In this document: in pieces, positions 1 to 7,284 of the stretch
Layout: each line of letters opens with the position of its first letter
Numbering within the stretch: the stretch's first letter is position 1
Assembly: GCA_026225015.1 (NCBI GenBank)
Contig: JAMFRY010000281.1
Location: forward strand, 1-21,913
Source: Alphaproteobacteria bacterium
GTDB taxonomy: Bacteria > Pseudomonadota > Alphaproteobacteria > Acetobacterales > Acetobacteraceae
Direction: 5' to 3'
Length of the DNA stretch: 21,913 bases
Position numbers and translations under genes: made by a program
The notes under the pieces: generated by a model
Databases searched by the model: none
Seen by the model: the letters and a program-made list of their open reading frames with translations, nothing else
Told to the model about the DNA's origin: nothing

Positions 1-294
1 ATCCGGCCCGGCATTGAGATTGGCGATCAGTTCCGGAACCTTGATGAACTGTATCTGTACAACCGGAGCGGCGACGTGCTTGTTCGCGTGCGGCAGAAAT
101 GGCAGCTTGATGATGCCAAGAAACCCCAGCGCGCCCACCGCGCCGAGCAGGAGCACCACCACGGCAATGATGATGATGATCATCATCATCTTGCCCTTTT
201 TCTTGGGCGGCGGCGCGACCTCCTCGTCTTCGGCGACATGGCCAGGACCCCTGTCTTCCTTTGCGGCCTTAACCACGGATTTCTTGTCGCTCAT
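1..294 (-). CDS. fliL: Flagellar basal body-associated protein FliL (5' part)
   Basis: FliL is an inner-membrane protein at the flagellar base that associates with the stator and motor. Only the first 98 residues are in the window; the rest lies beyond position 1. Seen: a charged cytoplasmic N-terminus (MSDKKSVVKAAKED), a KKKGK stop just before one transmembrane helix at about residues 36-60, then a periplasmic stretch ending in VPELIANLNAGPD, which matches the family pattern of a proline-leading segment followed by VNLN/ANLN. The helix begins with three Met followed by five Ile, written as repeated ATG and ATC codons that form a near-palindrome. The ATG at 294 is preceded by a weak GGGACAG ribosome-binding site. 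The gene is divergent from flgF, as often seen in alphaproteobacterial flagellar clusters. Identity rests on the helix position, the NLN motif and the neighbours. Confidence 0.9.
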   Translation of the reverse strand, partial: MSDKKSVVKAAKEDRGPGHVAEDEEVAPPPKKKGKMMMIIIIIAVVVLLLGAVGALGFLGIIKLPFLPHANKHVAAPVVQIQFIKVPELIANLNAGPD

Positions 295-305
295 GGACTG
301 TCCCG

Positions 306-350
306 TCCGGGAATGTCGAATCCGGAAATGTCCAATCCGGGCAATGTCAC
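306..350. repeat. Three tandem 15-bp repeats before fliL
   Basis: Three consecutive 15-bp units share TCCGG at the left and AATGTC in the middle: 306-320, 321-335 and 336-350. The copies differ from one another at a few positions. The array ends 11 bp before the fliL start codon, so on the fliL strand it lies in the leader or promoter-proximal region. It may be a cluster of protein-binding sites or part of the 5' untranslated RNA; nothing in the sequence decides which. Confidence 0.8.
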
Positions 351-353
351 TCT

Positions 354-374
354 GGTTATTTTAACCATTTAACC
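354..374. promoter_or_regulatory. TTAACC-rich dyad in the fliL/flgF gap
   Basis: GGTTA and TAACC arms separated by TTT (354-366) are followed by a second TTTAACC (368-374). This AT-rich patch in a GC-rich gap is a plausible operator or -10 region for fliL. The TTAAC half-sites recall the CtrA box, but their spacing is 4 bp rather than 7, so no factor is assigned. Confidence 0.3.
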
Positions 375-562
375 TACTCCGCGAAATACGCGGGAGATTG
401 CTGTGAAAAACCTTAACACTTCGTTTTACAAGGAATCCGGCGCCTGGATACCCGGCACAAAATGACAGCGCGGCACCCCGAGCACGGGTTCTTTTTGCCG
501 GGTGGACTAGGGAGGCAGCCGCGCTGTTGCCAAAATATGGCGGCAAATCAGGAGATTTTTAG

Positions 563-578
563 TGGCACGGCAATTGCT
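563..578 (+). promoter_or_regulatory. Sigma-54 promoter of flgFGAH
   Basis: TGGCACGGCAATTGCT matches the RpoN -24/-12 consensus TGGCACG-N4-TTGCW. GG at 564-565 and GC at 576-577 have the required 10-bp spacing. Transcription would start near 588-590, about 40 bp before the flgF start codon. Rod and ring genes under RpoN are well known in alphaproteobacteria such as Caulobacter, so motif and context agree. Confidence 0.85.
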
Positions 579-628
579 CAACAGCTTGGCATCACGAGAA
601 TTTCAGTTGCAAGCGAAAGGCTAAGCGT

Positions 629-1363
629 TTGGAAAATCCGAGTTACCTGATTCTATCCCGCATGGTTGCACAGACCAACGCGATGGATATGATCGCCAAC
701 AACATCGCGAACGCGAACACGCCGGGGTTCAAGGCCACGAACCTGCAATTCTCGAGCCTGGTCACGCCGGATGGCAGCTCGATCCCCGGCGGATCGAACC
801 TGGACTTCACGTCGGCCGGCGGCTCCTGGCGCGATACGTCCACCGGCGCCGTCAAGACCACCGGCAGTCCGCTCGATCTCGCGATTACCGGCGATGGCTA
901 TTTCCAGGTCAAAACCCCGAACGGCAACCGGTTGACCCGCGACGGCGCCTTTGGCCTGCTGCCGGACGGCACCCTGGCCACCGCCTCCGGCGCCCAGGTG
1001 CTGGATACAACCGGCCAGCCCATTACAGTGCCGCCCACTGCCGGAACCCTCACGATCAGCGCCGATGGCGTCATCAACGGGGAGAATGGCCAGATCGGGC
1101 AGATCGGCGTGGTGCAGGTCAGCGATCCGCAAAGCCTGAGTGCCGCGGGCGATAATCAGTTCATCGCCAGCCAGCCGACGACGCCTGCCACGCAGCCGGG
1201 CATCGTGCAGGGGGCGCTTGAGCAATCGAATGTCTCCCCGGTGCTCATGATCACGAAAATGATGGAGACATCGCAGAATTTTCAATTCAACACGCAATTC
1301 ATCCAGGCCGAGCAGACCCGGCAGATGAGCGCCATCAGCCAGATTCTCAGCCAATCATCCTAA
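629..1363 (+). CDS. flgF: Flagellar proximal rod protein FlgF
   Basis: FlgF is part of the proximal rod of the flagellar basal body and is exported by the flagellar type III apparatus. The 244-residue product is of normal length. It opens with the rod-family signature (MENPSYLILSR, then MDMIANNIANANTPGFKA at about residues 19-36), has the glycine-rich central FlgG/FlgE-like region (DLAITGDGYFQV, TRDGAFGL), and closes with the rod C-terminal helix (GALEQSNVSPVLMITKMMETSQNFQ). The start is TTG at 629, chosen because MENPSYL is the conserved family beginning and AAAGG lies at 616-620, 8 nt upstream. It is the first gene of flgF-flgG-flgA-flgH, 20 bp before flgG. Expression is probably from the sigma-54 site at 563. 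Confidence 0.95.
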   Translation: MENPSYLILSRMVAQTNAMDMIANNIANANTPGFKATNLQFSSLVTPDGSSIPGGSNLDFTSAGGSWRDTSTGAVKTTGSPLDLAITGDGYFQVKTPNGNRLTRDGAFGLLPDGTLATASGAQVLDTTGQPITVPPTAGTLTISADGVINGENGQIGQIGVVQVSDPQSLSAAGDNQFIASQPTTPATQPGIVQGALEQSNVSPVLMITKMMETSQNFQFNTQFIQAEQTRQMSAISQILSQSS

Positions 1364-1383
1364 GATCAACCAGGAATTTATAA

Positions 1384-2169
1384 ATGCTCGCACTAGATAT
1401 CGCCGCCACCGGCATGCAGGCCCAGCAAACCAATGTTGAGGTGCTCGCCAATAACATCGCCAACATGACAACCACCGGGTACAAGTCCCAGCGCGTCGAA
1501 TTCCAGGACCTGCTCTATCAGGATCTGCGCCAGCCCGGCTCCAATTCCTCCGACACCGGCACCATCGTGCCTTCCGGCACGCAAATCGGGCTCGGCGTTA
1601 AAACCGCCGGCATCTACCGCACGTACGCGCAAGGTAATTTGCAGCAAACCGGCAACACCTTGGACACCGCCATTAACGGCCATGGCTGGTTTCAGGTCAC
1701 GCTGCCTTCGGGCTCCACCGCCTATACGCGGGACGGCACGCTCTCGCTGGCGCCGGATGGCACCATCGTCACCGCCGACGGCTATGTGGTGCAGCCCGGC
1801 ATCACGATTCCCAGCAATGCCAGCAATGTCACCATCAACCAGTCCGGCCAGGTCGAGGTGACCATCTCAGGCCAGACCGCGCCTTCCACCGTTGGCCAGC
1901 TCCAGCTGGCGACCTTCCCCAACGATGCCGGGCTGTCCGCGCAAGGCGGCAATCTGTTCGTGCAGACCGCCGCTTCCGGCGCCCCGGTTACCGGCGTGCC
2001 TGGCTCCATCGGCTTTGGCACGATCATGCAGGGCTATCTTGAGGGTTCCAATGTCAATGTCGTCAGCGAAATGACCAATCTCATCAGCGCGCAGCGCGCT
2101 TATGAAATGAACAGCCAGGTCATCACCGCTTCCAATCAGATGCTCTCCACCCTAACACAATTGAGGTAG
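1384..2169 (+). CDS. flgG: Flagellar distal rod protein FlgG
   Basis: FlgG builds the distal rod that crosses periplasm and outer membrane. The 261 residues match the usual length of about 260. Motifs in order: LDIAATGMQAQQTNVEVLANNIANMTTTGYKSQRVEFQ in the N-terminal rod helix (about residues 4-42), NTLDTAINGHGWFQV and YTRDGTLSLAPDG in the middle, and GYLEGSNVNVVSEMTNLISAQRAYEMNSQVI at the C-terminus, which is the classic FlgG ending. The ATG at 1384 has AGGAA 8 nt upstream. The short gap after flgF and the 4-bp gap before flgA indicate one operon. Confidence 0.97.
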   Translation: MLALDIAATGMQAQQTNVEVLANNIANMTTTGYKSQRVEFQDLLYQDLRQPGSNSSDTGTIVPSGTQIGLGVKTAGIYRTYAQGNLQQTGNTLDTAINGHGWFQVTLPSGSTAYTRDGTLSLAPDGTIVTADGYVVQPGITIPSNASNVTINQSGQVEVTISGQTAPSTVGQLQLATFPNDAGLSAQGGNLFVQTAASGAPVTGVPGSIGFGTIMQGYLEGSNVNVVSEMTNLISAQRAYEMNSQVITASNQMLSTLTQLR

Positions 2170-2173
2170 TGCC

Positions 2174-3217
2174 ATGCGCTGGCGTTTTCCGTTTTTAGTA
2201 TTTTGTGCCTATAATATGACGCAGCCCGCTTATGCGGATTTCAGAAATCTGCCGGCCGATGCAAGCGGGGCGGTTCCCAATACGCTGGTGACGCTCACCA
2301 GCCCGGTCATCCGCGTTGCCGATCTGTTCAGCAATGCCGGGCCGGATGCAGACCATGTACTTGGCGCGGCGCCGGCGCCGGGCGGGCGTATCGTGGTGGG
2401 CTCCGACCAGCTTGCCGCCATTGCCGCGGCTTACCAGGTGCCCTGGCAGCCCGATGGCAGCAATTCGGAGGTGGTGCTGGCAAGCCCCGGCAACGCCATG
2501 CAGCTATCGCTGGTCAGCGCCGCCATCGCGAACGCGGTCGCCACTGCCGGCGGTCCGGCCAACGCCGCGATCACCCTGCCGGATTTCGCGCCGCCGATGA
2601 TCCCGCCGGGCTCTGTGCCCACAATCAGCGTGACACGGATGAATTTCGACCCCGCGAGCAATGATTTCAGCGCCTCGCTGGTGGTCGATGCCGCGGGCAT
2701 GTCACCGCAAAATCTCGACCTCTCGGGCCTGGCCGTGCCTTCCGTTCAGGCGGTGGTGGCGAACCATGATCTGGTGCCGGGCGAGATTCTGAATGCCTCG
2801 GACGTGACCCTCGCGCGGCTGCCCGAAAATCAGGCCAATGGCGCCGCCACTTCCGCCGCCGCGGCCATCGGCATGGCGGTGAGCAGCGGCGTGCAGGCCG
2901 GCGGGGCGGTAGCCTCAAACAACCTCGTTGCGCCAATCGTGGTCCAGAAAGGAGCATTCGTTGTGCTGAATTTATCGTCGCCAGGGATGGTTCTTACGGC
3001 GCAAGGGGTGGCTCTGGGCGCCGGCGGCGTCGGCAGCCTGATCCCGGTGCTTAACCCGGCTTCGCACGCGGTCGTGCAAGCAGTGATTACCGGGCCGGGA
3101 AGCGCCAGCATCGCACCCGGCAGCGCGCCGCTTTCCACCGCGCAAAACAGCGGCTACGCGAACTATTCCTCCTACGCGCAGGCGCATGGCGCCGGCTTCC
3201 AGCAGGTGCAGCAATGA
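2174..3217 (+). CDS. flgA: Flagellar P-ring assembly chaperone FlgA
   Basis: FlgA is a periplasmic chaperone for assembly of the P-ring protein FlgI. The 347-residue product starts with a signal peptide (hydrophobic residues 4-20, likely cleavage after AYA at 21). The C-terminal half carries an SAF/ChapFlgA-type region: VVANHDLVPGEILNASDVTLARLPENQ, then a Gly/Ala-rich stretch, VASNNLVAPIVVQKGAFVVLNLSSPGMVLTAQGVALGAGGVGSLIPVLNPAS. The N-terminal portion is less conserved and makes it longer than the enteric protein. The tail (NSGYANYSSYAQAHGAGFQQVQQ) is low in complexity. GAGG lies 7 nt before the ATG at 2174. The stop overlaps the start of flgH as ATGA. The client gene flgI is not in the window. 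Confidence 0.9.
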   Translation: MRWRFPFLVFCAYNMTQPAYADFRNLPADASGAVPNTLVTLTSPVIRVADLFSNAGPDADHVLGAAPAPGGRIVVGSDQLAAIAAAYQVPWQPDGSNSEVVLASPGNAMQLSLVSAAIANAVATAGGPANAAITLPDFAPPMIPPGSVPTISVTRMNFDPASNDFSASLVVDAAGMSPQNLDLSGLAVPSVQAVVANHDLVPGEILNASDVTLARLPENQANGAATSAAAAIGMAVSSGVQAGGAVASNNLVAPIVVQKGAFVVLNLSSPGMVLTAQGVALGAGGVGSLIPVLNPASHAVVQAVITGPGSASIAPGSAPLSTAQNSGYANYSSYAQAHGAGFQQVQQ

Positions 3218-3960
3218 GCAGAACCATTCGCCGCGCGGCGCCGCTGCTTGCGCTCCTGTTGCTGCCCGGCTGCGGCGTGATGACGGAGCTCTCCAATACC
3301 GGTAGGGCGCCCCCGCTCTCGCCGATTACCAATCCCACCACCGCACGCAATTATCATCCGGTAAACATGCCGATGCCGCCAGATGCGGTGGCGGCGGCAT
3401 CTCCCGGCAGCCTTTGGCAAAGCAATACAACAACCTTCTTCAAGGATCAGCGGGCCTCGCGCGTTGGGGACATTCTCACCGTATTGGTCACTATCAATGA
3501 CAATGCCTCGCTCAAGGATGATACTACCGCCGCGCGCACCGGCACCAACTCGCTCGGCATCCCGAATTTCTTCGGCCTGGAATCGCTGATCCCGAAATTC
3601 TTGGGCAAAGCAGTGAGCCCCTCCAGCCTAGTCTCCGCAACTGGCGCCGGCTCGTCCACCGGAACCGGCCAGATCCAGCGTAACGAAACCGTAACGCTTT
3701 CGCTGGCCGGTGAAATCACGCAAACCCTTCCCGATGGCAATCTGGTGGTCGCGGCGCGGCAGGAGATGGAAGTGAATAGCGAATTGCGCGTGCTGCAGGT
3801 TTCGGGCATCATCCGGCCGGAGGACATCACCAGCGACAATACAGTCGCCAGCGACCAGATGGCGGAAGCCCGCATCGGCTATGGCGGCACCGGAACGATC
3901 GCCAATATGCAACAGCCGCGTGTCGGGCAGCAGGTGGTGGATGATCTGATGCCGTGGTAA
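3214..3960 (+). CDS. flgH: Flagellar L-ring lipoprotein FlgH
   Basis: FlgH forms the L-ring, the outer-membrane bushing around the rod. The 248-residue protein has a lipoprotein signal peptide with LPGC lipobox (Cys20). The family core follows: GSLWQSNTTTFFKDQRASRVGDILTVLVTINDNASLKDDT, then NETVTLSLAGEITQTLPDGNLVVAARQEMEVNSELRVLQVSGIIRPEDITSDNTVASDQMAEARIGYGG, and the end QQPRVGQQVVDDLMPW. The ATG overlaps the flgA stop (ATGA at 3214-3217), so translation is probably coupled. It is the last gene of the local flagellar operon and converges on gcvP across a palindromic element. Confidence 0.97.
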   Translation: MSRTIRRAAPLLALLLLPGCGVMTELSNTGRAPPLSPITNPTTARNYHPVNMPMPPDAVAAASPGSLWQSNTTTFFKDQRASRVGDILTVLVTINDNASLKDDTTAARTGTNSLGIPNFFGLESLIPKFLGKAVSPSSLVSATGAGSSTGTGQIQRNETVTLSLAGEITQTLPDGNLVVAARQEMEVNSELRVLQVSGIIRPEDITSDNTVASDQMAEARIGYGGTGTIANMQQPRVGQQVVDDLMPW

Positions 3961-3963
3961 GAA

Positions 3964-4018
3964 GTTTGTAGGGCGGCAACGCCCGCCAACAACAAGGCGG
4001 CGGGCGTTCCCTACGAAC
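3964..4018. repeat. REPIN-like palindrome between flgH and gcvP
   Basis: A long hairpin fills the 65-bp convergent gap. The outer arms are GTAGGG (3968-3973) and CCCTAC (4009-4014). The inner arms are AACGCCCGCC (3978-3987) and GGCGGGCGTT (3999-4008). A CGGC bulge lies on the left side and the loop is 11 nt. Both ends present a GTAG head when read inward, the hallmark of REP elements mobilised by RAYT transposases. It resembles the element at 10119. No T-run follows, so termination would be weak or Rho-assisted. Confidence 0.65.
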
Positions 4019-4025
4019 CACAAGC

Positions 4026-6896
4026 CTACTCCGCCGCCTCGGCGTAACTTTCCAGCGGTTCGCAGGAGCAAACCAAATTCTTATCTCCGTATACGTTATC
4101 GACGCGCTTCACCGGCGGCCAGTATTTCGCGGCGGCGACGAAGCTTAACGGGAAAGCTGCCTGCTCGCGGCTATAAGGGTGAGACCAGCCGGACGCCATC
4201 ACCTCCGTTGCGGTATGCGGCGCGTTTTTCAGCGGGTTATCTTCCCTAGGCAGCCGCCCGGCGGCGATGGCGGCAATTTCCCCGGCGATGCTGATCATTG
4301 CCTCGCAAAAACGGTCCAGCTCGCTTCTGCTTTCGCTTTCCGTCGGCTCGATCATCAACGTTCCGGCGACCGGCCAGGACATGGTAGGCGCATGGAACCC
4401 ATAATCCTGCAGGCGTTTGGCGATATCCTCCACCTGCACGCCGGAAGTTGCGGCAAAACCGCGGCAGTCGATGATGCATTCATGCGCTACCATGGCTTGT
4501 GCGCCACGGTACAAAATGGGGTAATGCGGGGCGAGGCGCGCCGCCATGTAATTGGCGTTGAGGATCGCAACCTTGGTGGCATGGGTGATTCCCTCCGGCC
4601 CCATCATTCGGATATAGGCATAAGGAATCGGCAGGATCAGCGCGGAGCCGAAAGGCGCTGCCGATATCGGGCCATAGCCTGAGGCAGGGCCGGCATCCTC
4701 TCGAAGCGGATGGTTCGGCAGATGTGGCAGAAGATGCTCTGCCACGCCGATCGGACCCACGCCCGGCCCGCCGCCGCCATGCGGGATGCAGAAGGTTTTA
4801 TGCAGGTTGAGATGGCACACATCTGCGCCGATGGCGGAAGGCGAGGTCAAGCCCACCTGCGCATTCATGTTCGCGCCATCCATATAAACCTGCCCGCCGG
4901 CTTCGTGGACGGCGCTGCAGATATCACGAATGGCGGTTTCGAACACGCCATGCGTGCTGGGATAGGTGATCATCAGCGCCGCCAGGTTAGCGGCGTGCAG
5001 CGTGATTTTGGCGTGCAGATCGGCGATATCGACATTACCGTCGCGGTCGCAGCCCACTACCACCACGCGATAGCCCGCCATGTGCGCGGAGGCTGGGTTG
5101 GTACCATGCGCCGAGGCAGGGATGAGACAAATTTCTCGTGCGCTCTCGCCGCGCGCCGCGTGCCAGGCGCGAATGGCGAGCAGCCCGGCATACTCACCTT
5201 GCGCGCCGGAATTGGGTTGTAGCGAAATCCCGGCAAAGCCGGTGACCGCCTGCAGATATCCCGAAAGCCGGGCGATGAGAATCTTATATCCAAGGGTCTG
5301 ATCCGCAGGCGCGAAGGGATGGATGTTGCCGAATTCCGGCCAACTGATCGCCGACATCTCGGCGGTTGCGTTCAGTTTCATCGTGCAGGAACCAAGCGGG
5401 ATCATCGAGCGGTTGAGCGCGATGTCCTTATCCTCAAGCCGCTTCAGGTAGCGCAGCATTTCATGCTCGGAGTGATAGGTGTCGAACACGGGAGCGGTGC
5501 AGAAGGCGGATTTGCGCGCAAGGTCCGCGGGAATGGACGGTGCGGCGTCACCCAGAGTTCCGCTCAAGATTGCCGCGAGTGTTTCCAGTTCGGCGCGGGT
5601 AATCGTTTCATCCAGCGCGATTCCGATGCCGGTTGCATCGATGCGGCGGAAGTTGAAACCAGCATCCAGCGCCGCTTGCATCAAGGCATCGGTTTTGGCT
5701 CCGGCCTCGATGGCGATCGTGTCAAAAAATTTCTTATGGCGCAGCGACAAACCGGATTTCTCCGCGATGGCTCCGAGCAACCGTGTTTGCAGATTGATGC
5801 GCCTTGCAATATGCTTCAGGCCTTCCGGACCGTGCCAGGCGACGTAGAACCCGGCGATCACCGCCAGCAGCACCTGCGCGGTGCAGATATTAGATGTCGC
5901 TTTTTCGCGGCGGATATGCTGCTCGCGGGTCTGTAGCGCCAGACGCATCGCCGGCCGGCCGGCGGCATCGACCGAGACGCCGACAAGCCGGCCCGGCATT
6001 TGCCGCTTATAAATATCGCGGGTTGCGAAAAAACCTGCATGCGGGCCGCCGAACCCGATCGGCACGCCGAAGCGCTGCGCCGAGCCGACGACGATATCCG
6101 CGCCCATTTCGCCCGGTGGCTTCAGCAAGGCAAGCGCCAGCGGATCGGCGCAGACGATGGCGACGCCGCCCGCCGCTTGTCCCGCCGCGATCTCAACCGA
6201 TAAATCGCGTATTTCGCCGGTGCTGCCAGGATAGTTCAGTACGACGGCAAAGGCCTTCTGCGCCGCGATCGCGGCACTATCGCCGGGTACGAAATCGACG
6301 AGTTGCCAGCCCAGCGGCCAGGCGCGCGTGGCAATCACCGCTCTGGTCTGCGGATGCACGTCTCGCGCAATGGCGATGATGCCAGTTTTGCTTTTCGATA
6401 TTGCATGCGCCATCGCAACAGCTTCGGCCGCCGCGGTTGCTTCGTCCAGCAGCGAGGCGTTGGCGATTTCCATGCCGGTCAGGCTGGTAATCACGGTTTG
6501 AAAATTCAGAATAGCTTCGAGCCTGCCTTGCGAAATCTCCGCCTGGTAGGGCGTATAGGCGGTGTACCAGCCGGGATTTTCCAGCACATTGCGCAAGATC
6601 ACCGGCGGGGTATAGGTGCCGTGATAACCCATCCCGATCAGCGAATGTTTCACGACGTTCTTCGCCGCCAGCGCGCGCAGTTCCGCCGCGATTGCCGCCT
6701 CATCGATCGCCTCCGGCAGATTGAGCGCCGCATTGGCGCGGATATTGGCGGGAATCGTTCTGCCGATCAGGTCATCGAGCGAGGCCGCGCCAACGGTTTT
6801 CACCATCTCCGCAATATCCGCGCCGCTCGGGCCGATATGCCGGCCGGCAAAGGAGCCATGACCCTCCAGCCGCGCCAGTTCTTCAAGCGCCCCCAT
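4026..6896 (-). CDS. gcvP: Glycine dehydrogenase (decarboxylating), P protein
   Basis: GcvP is the PLP enzyme that decarboxylates glycine and passes the aminomethyl group to the lipoyl arm of GcvH. The single-chain, 956-residue form is seen, with both halves fused. Key motifs: RHIGPS near residue 20, the N-terminal half with YTPYQAEISQGRLEAILNFQT, the C-terminal half with MIPLGSCTMKLNA, SAHGTNPASAHMAG, and the PLP-binding Lys700 in HLNLHKTFCIPHGGGGPG. The ATG at 6896 is chosen over a GTG one codon upstream because GGAGG sits 7 nt before the ATG but only 4 nt before the GTG. The A of the gcvH stop TGA is the first base of this ATG, so the genes are translationally coupled. It is the last gene of the riboswitch-controlled gcvTHP operon. 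Confidence 0.97.
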   Translation of the reverse strand: MGALEELARLEGHGSFAGRHIGPSGADIAEMVKTVGAASLDDLIGRTIPANIRANAALNLPEAIDEAAIAAELRALAAKNVVKHSLIGMGYHGTYTPPVILRNVLENPGWYTAYTPYQAEISQGRLEAILNFQTVITSLTGMEIANASLLDEATAAAEAVAMAHAISKSKTGIIAIARDVHPQTRAVIATRAWPLGWQLVDFVPGDSAAIAAQKAFAVVLNYPGSTGEIRDLSVEIAAGQAAGGVAIVCADPLALALLKPPGEMGADIVVGSAQRFGVPIGFGGPHAGFFATRDIYKRQMPGRLVGVSVDAAGRPAMRLALQTREQHIRREKATSNICTAQVLLAVIAGFYVAWHGPEGLKHIARRINLQTRLLGAIAEKSGLSLRHKKFFDTIAIEAGAKTDALMQAALDAGFNFRRIDATGIGIALDETITRAELETLAAILSGTLGDAAPSIPADLARKSAFCTAPVFDTYHSEHEMLRYLKRLEDKDIALNRSMIPLGSCTMKLNATAEMSAISWPEFGNIHPFAPADQTLGYKILIARLSGYLQAVTGFAGISLQPNSGAQGEYAGLLAIRAWHAARGESAREICLIPASAHGTNPASAHMAGYRVVVVGCDRDGNVDIADLHAKITLHAANLAALMITYPSTHGVFETAIRDICSAVHEAGGQVYMDGANMNAQVGLTSPSAIGADVCHLNLHKTFCIPHGGGGPGVGPIGVAEHLLPHLPNHPLREDAGPASGYGPISAAPFGSALILPIPYAYIRMMGPEGITHATKVAILNANYMAARLAPHYPILYRGAQAMVAHECIIDCRGFAATSGVQVEDIAKRLQDYGFHAPTMSWPVAGTLMIEPTESESRSELDRFCEAMISIAGEIAAIAAGRLPREDNPLKNAPHTATEVMASGWSHPYSREQAAFPLSFVAAAKYWPPVKRVDNVYGDKNLVCSCEPLESYAEAAE

Positions 6897-7273
6897 CACT
6901 CTGCCTCCAGCAATGCGTCATAGCCTGCCTTGTCCAACAGCTCGGCGATCGCCGCCGGATCGGCGAGGCGCAATTTGAAGAACCAGCCGCCGGATTCCGG
7001 TTGCCGGTTGATCAATGCCGGATCTTCGACGATGCGCGGATTCTGCTCAGTCACCGTTCCCGCGAGCGGCGCGTAAATGTCGGAAGCGGCCTTCACGCTC
7101 TCCACCACCGCGCAGGCTTCCGCTTTCGCCAGCGAGCGGCCAGGGTCCGGCAGTTCGACAAACACGATGTCACCCAATGCCGCCTGCGCATGCTCGGTGA
7201 TGCCGATGGTCGCCAGACCATCATCGCCGATTTGCAGCCATTCGTGGTCTTTGGTGTAGCGTTTATCGGGCAT
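6896..7273 (-). CDS. gcvH: Glycine cleavage system H protein
   Basis: GcvH is the lipoylated shuttle protein of the glycine cleavage complex, carrying the aminomethyl intermediate from GcvP to GcvT. The 125-residue product has family length. It starts MPDKRYTKDHEWL, has the GITEHAQAALGDIVFVELP segment, and carries the lipoyl-attachment Lys61 in VESVKAASDIYAPLAG. The C-terminal part holds NPRIVEDPALINRQPESGGWFFKLRL, as expected for the hammerhead fold. It lies 11 bp after gcvT and its stop overlaps the gcvP start, so the three genes form one transcript under the glycine riboswitch. Confidence 0.97.
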   Translation of the reverse strand: MPDKRYTKDHEWLQIGDDGLATIGITEHAQAALGDIVFVELPDPGRSLAKAEACAVVESVKAASDIYAPLAGTVTEQNPRIVEDPALINRQPESGGWFFKLRLADPAAIAELLDKAGYDALLEAE

Positions 7274-7284
7274 GGCGGAACCTT

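Larger units (their letters stand above)
295..628. other. Divergent fliL/flgF regulatory gap (334 bp)
   Basis: No convincing gene is present. From left to right it holds the 15-bp tandem repeats, the TTAACC dyad, CGGCAA/TTGCCG motifs around 494-500, 527-531 and 541-546, the sigma-54 promoter at 563-578 and the flgF ribosome-binding site. The CGGCAA motifs resemble the core of the ftr enhancer elements bound by FlbD in Caulobacter. That comparison is from memory and is tentative. Confidence 0.5.

Noticed and set aside
306..350. CRISPR-like array
   Set aside because: Repeats are contiguous with no spacers and only three copies.
361..374. Possible CtrA box (TTAACCATTTAAC)
   Set aside because: The half-sites are 4 bp apart, not the 7 bp of the CtrA consensus; kept only as an unassigned dyad.
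398..415. Possible minus-strand sigma-54 promoter for fliL
   Set aside because: GG and GC are 9 bp apart instead of 10 and the surrounding bases do not fit the consensus.
462..650. Small plus-strand frame of 62 codons overlapping the flgF start
   Set aside because: It runs through the sigma-54 promoter and into flgF in another frame, with no recognisable product.
653..1354. Long minus-strand frame opposite flgF
   Set aside because: Antisense shadow of a GC-rich gene; its Arg/Gly/His-rich product resembles no family, whereas flgF is certain.
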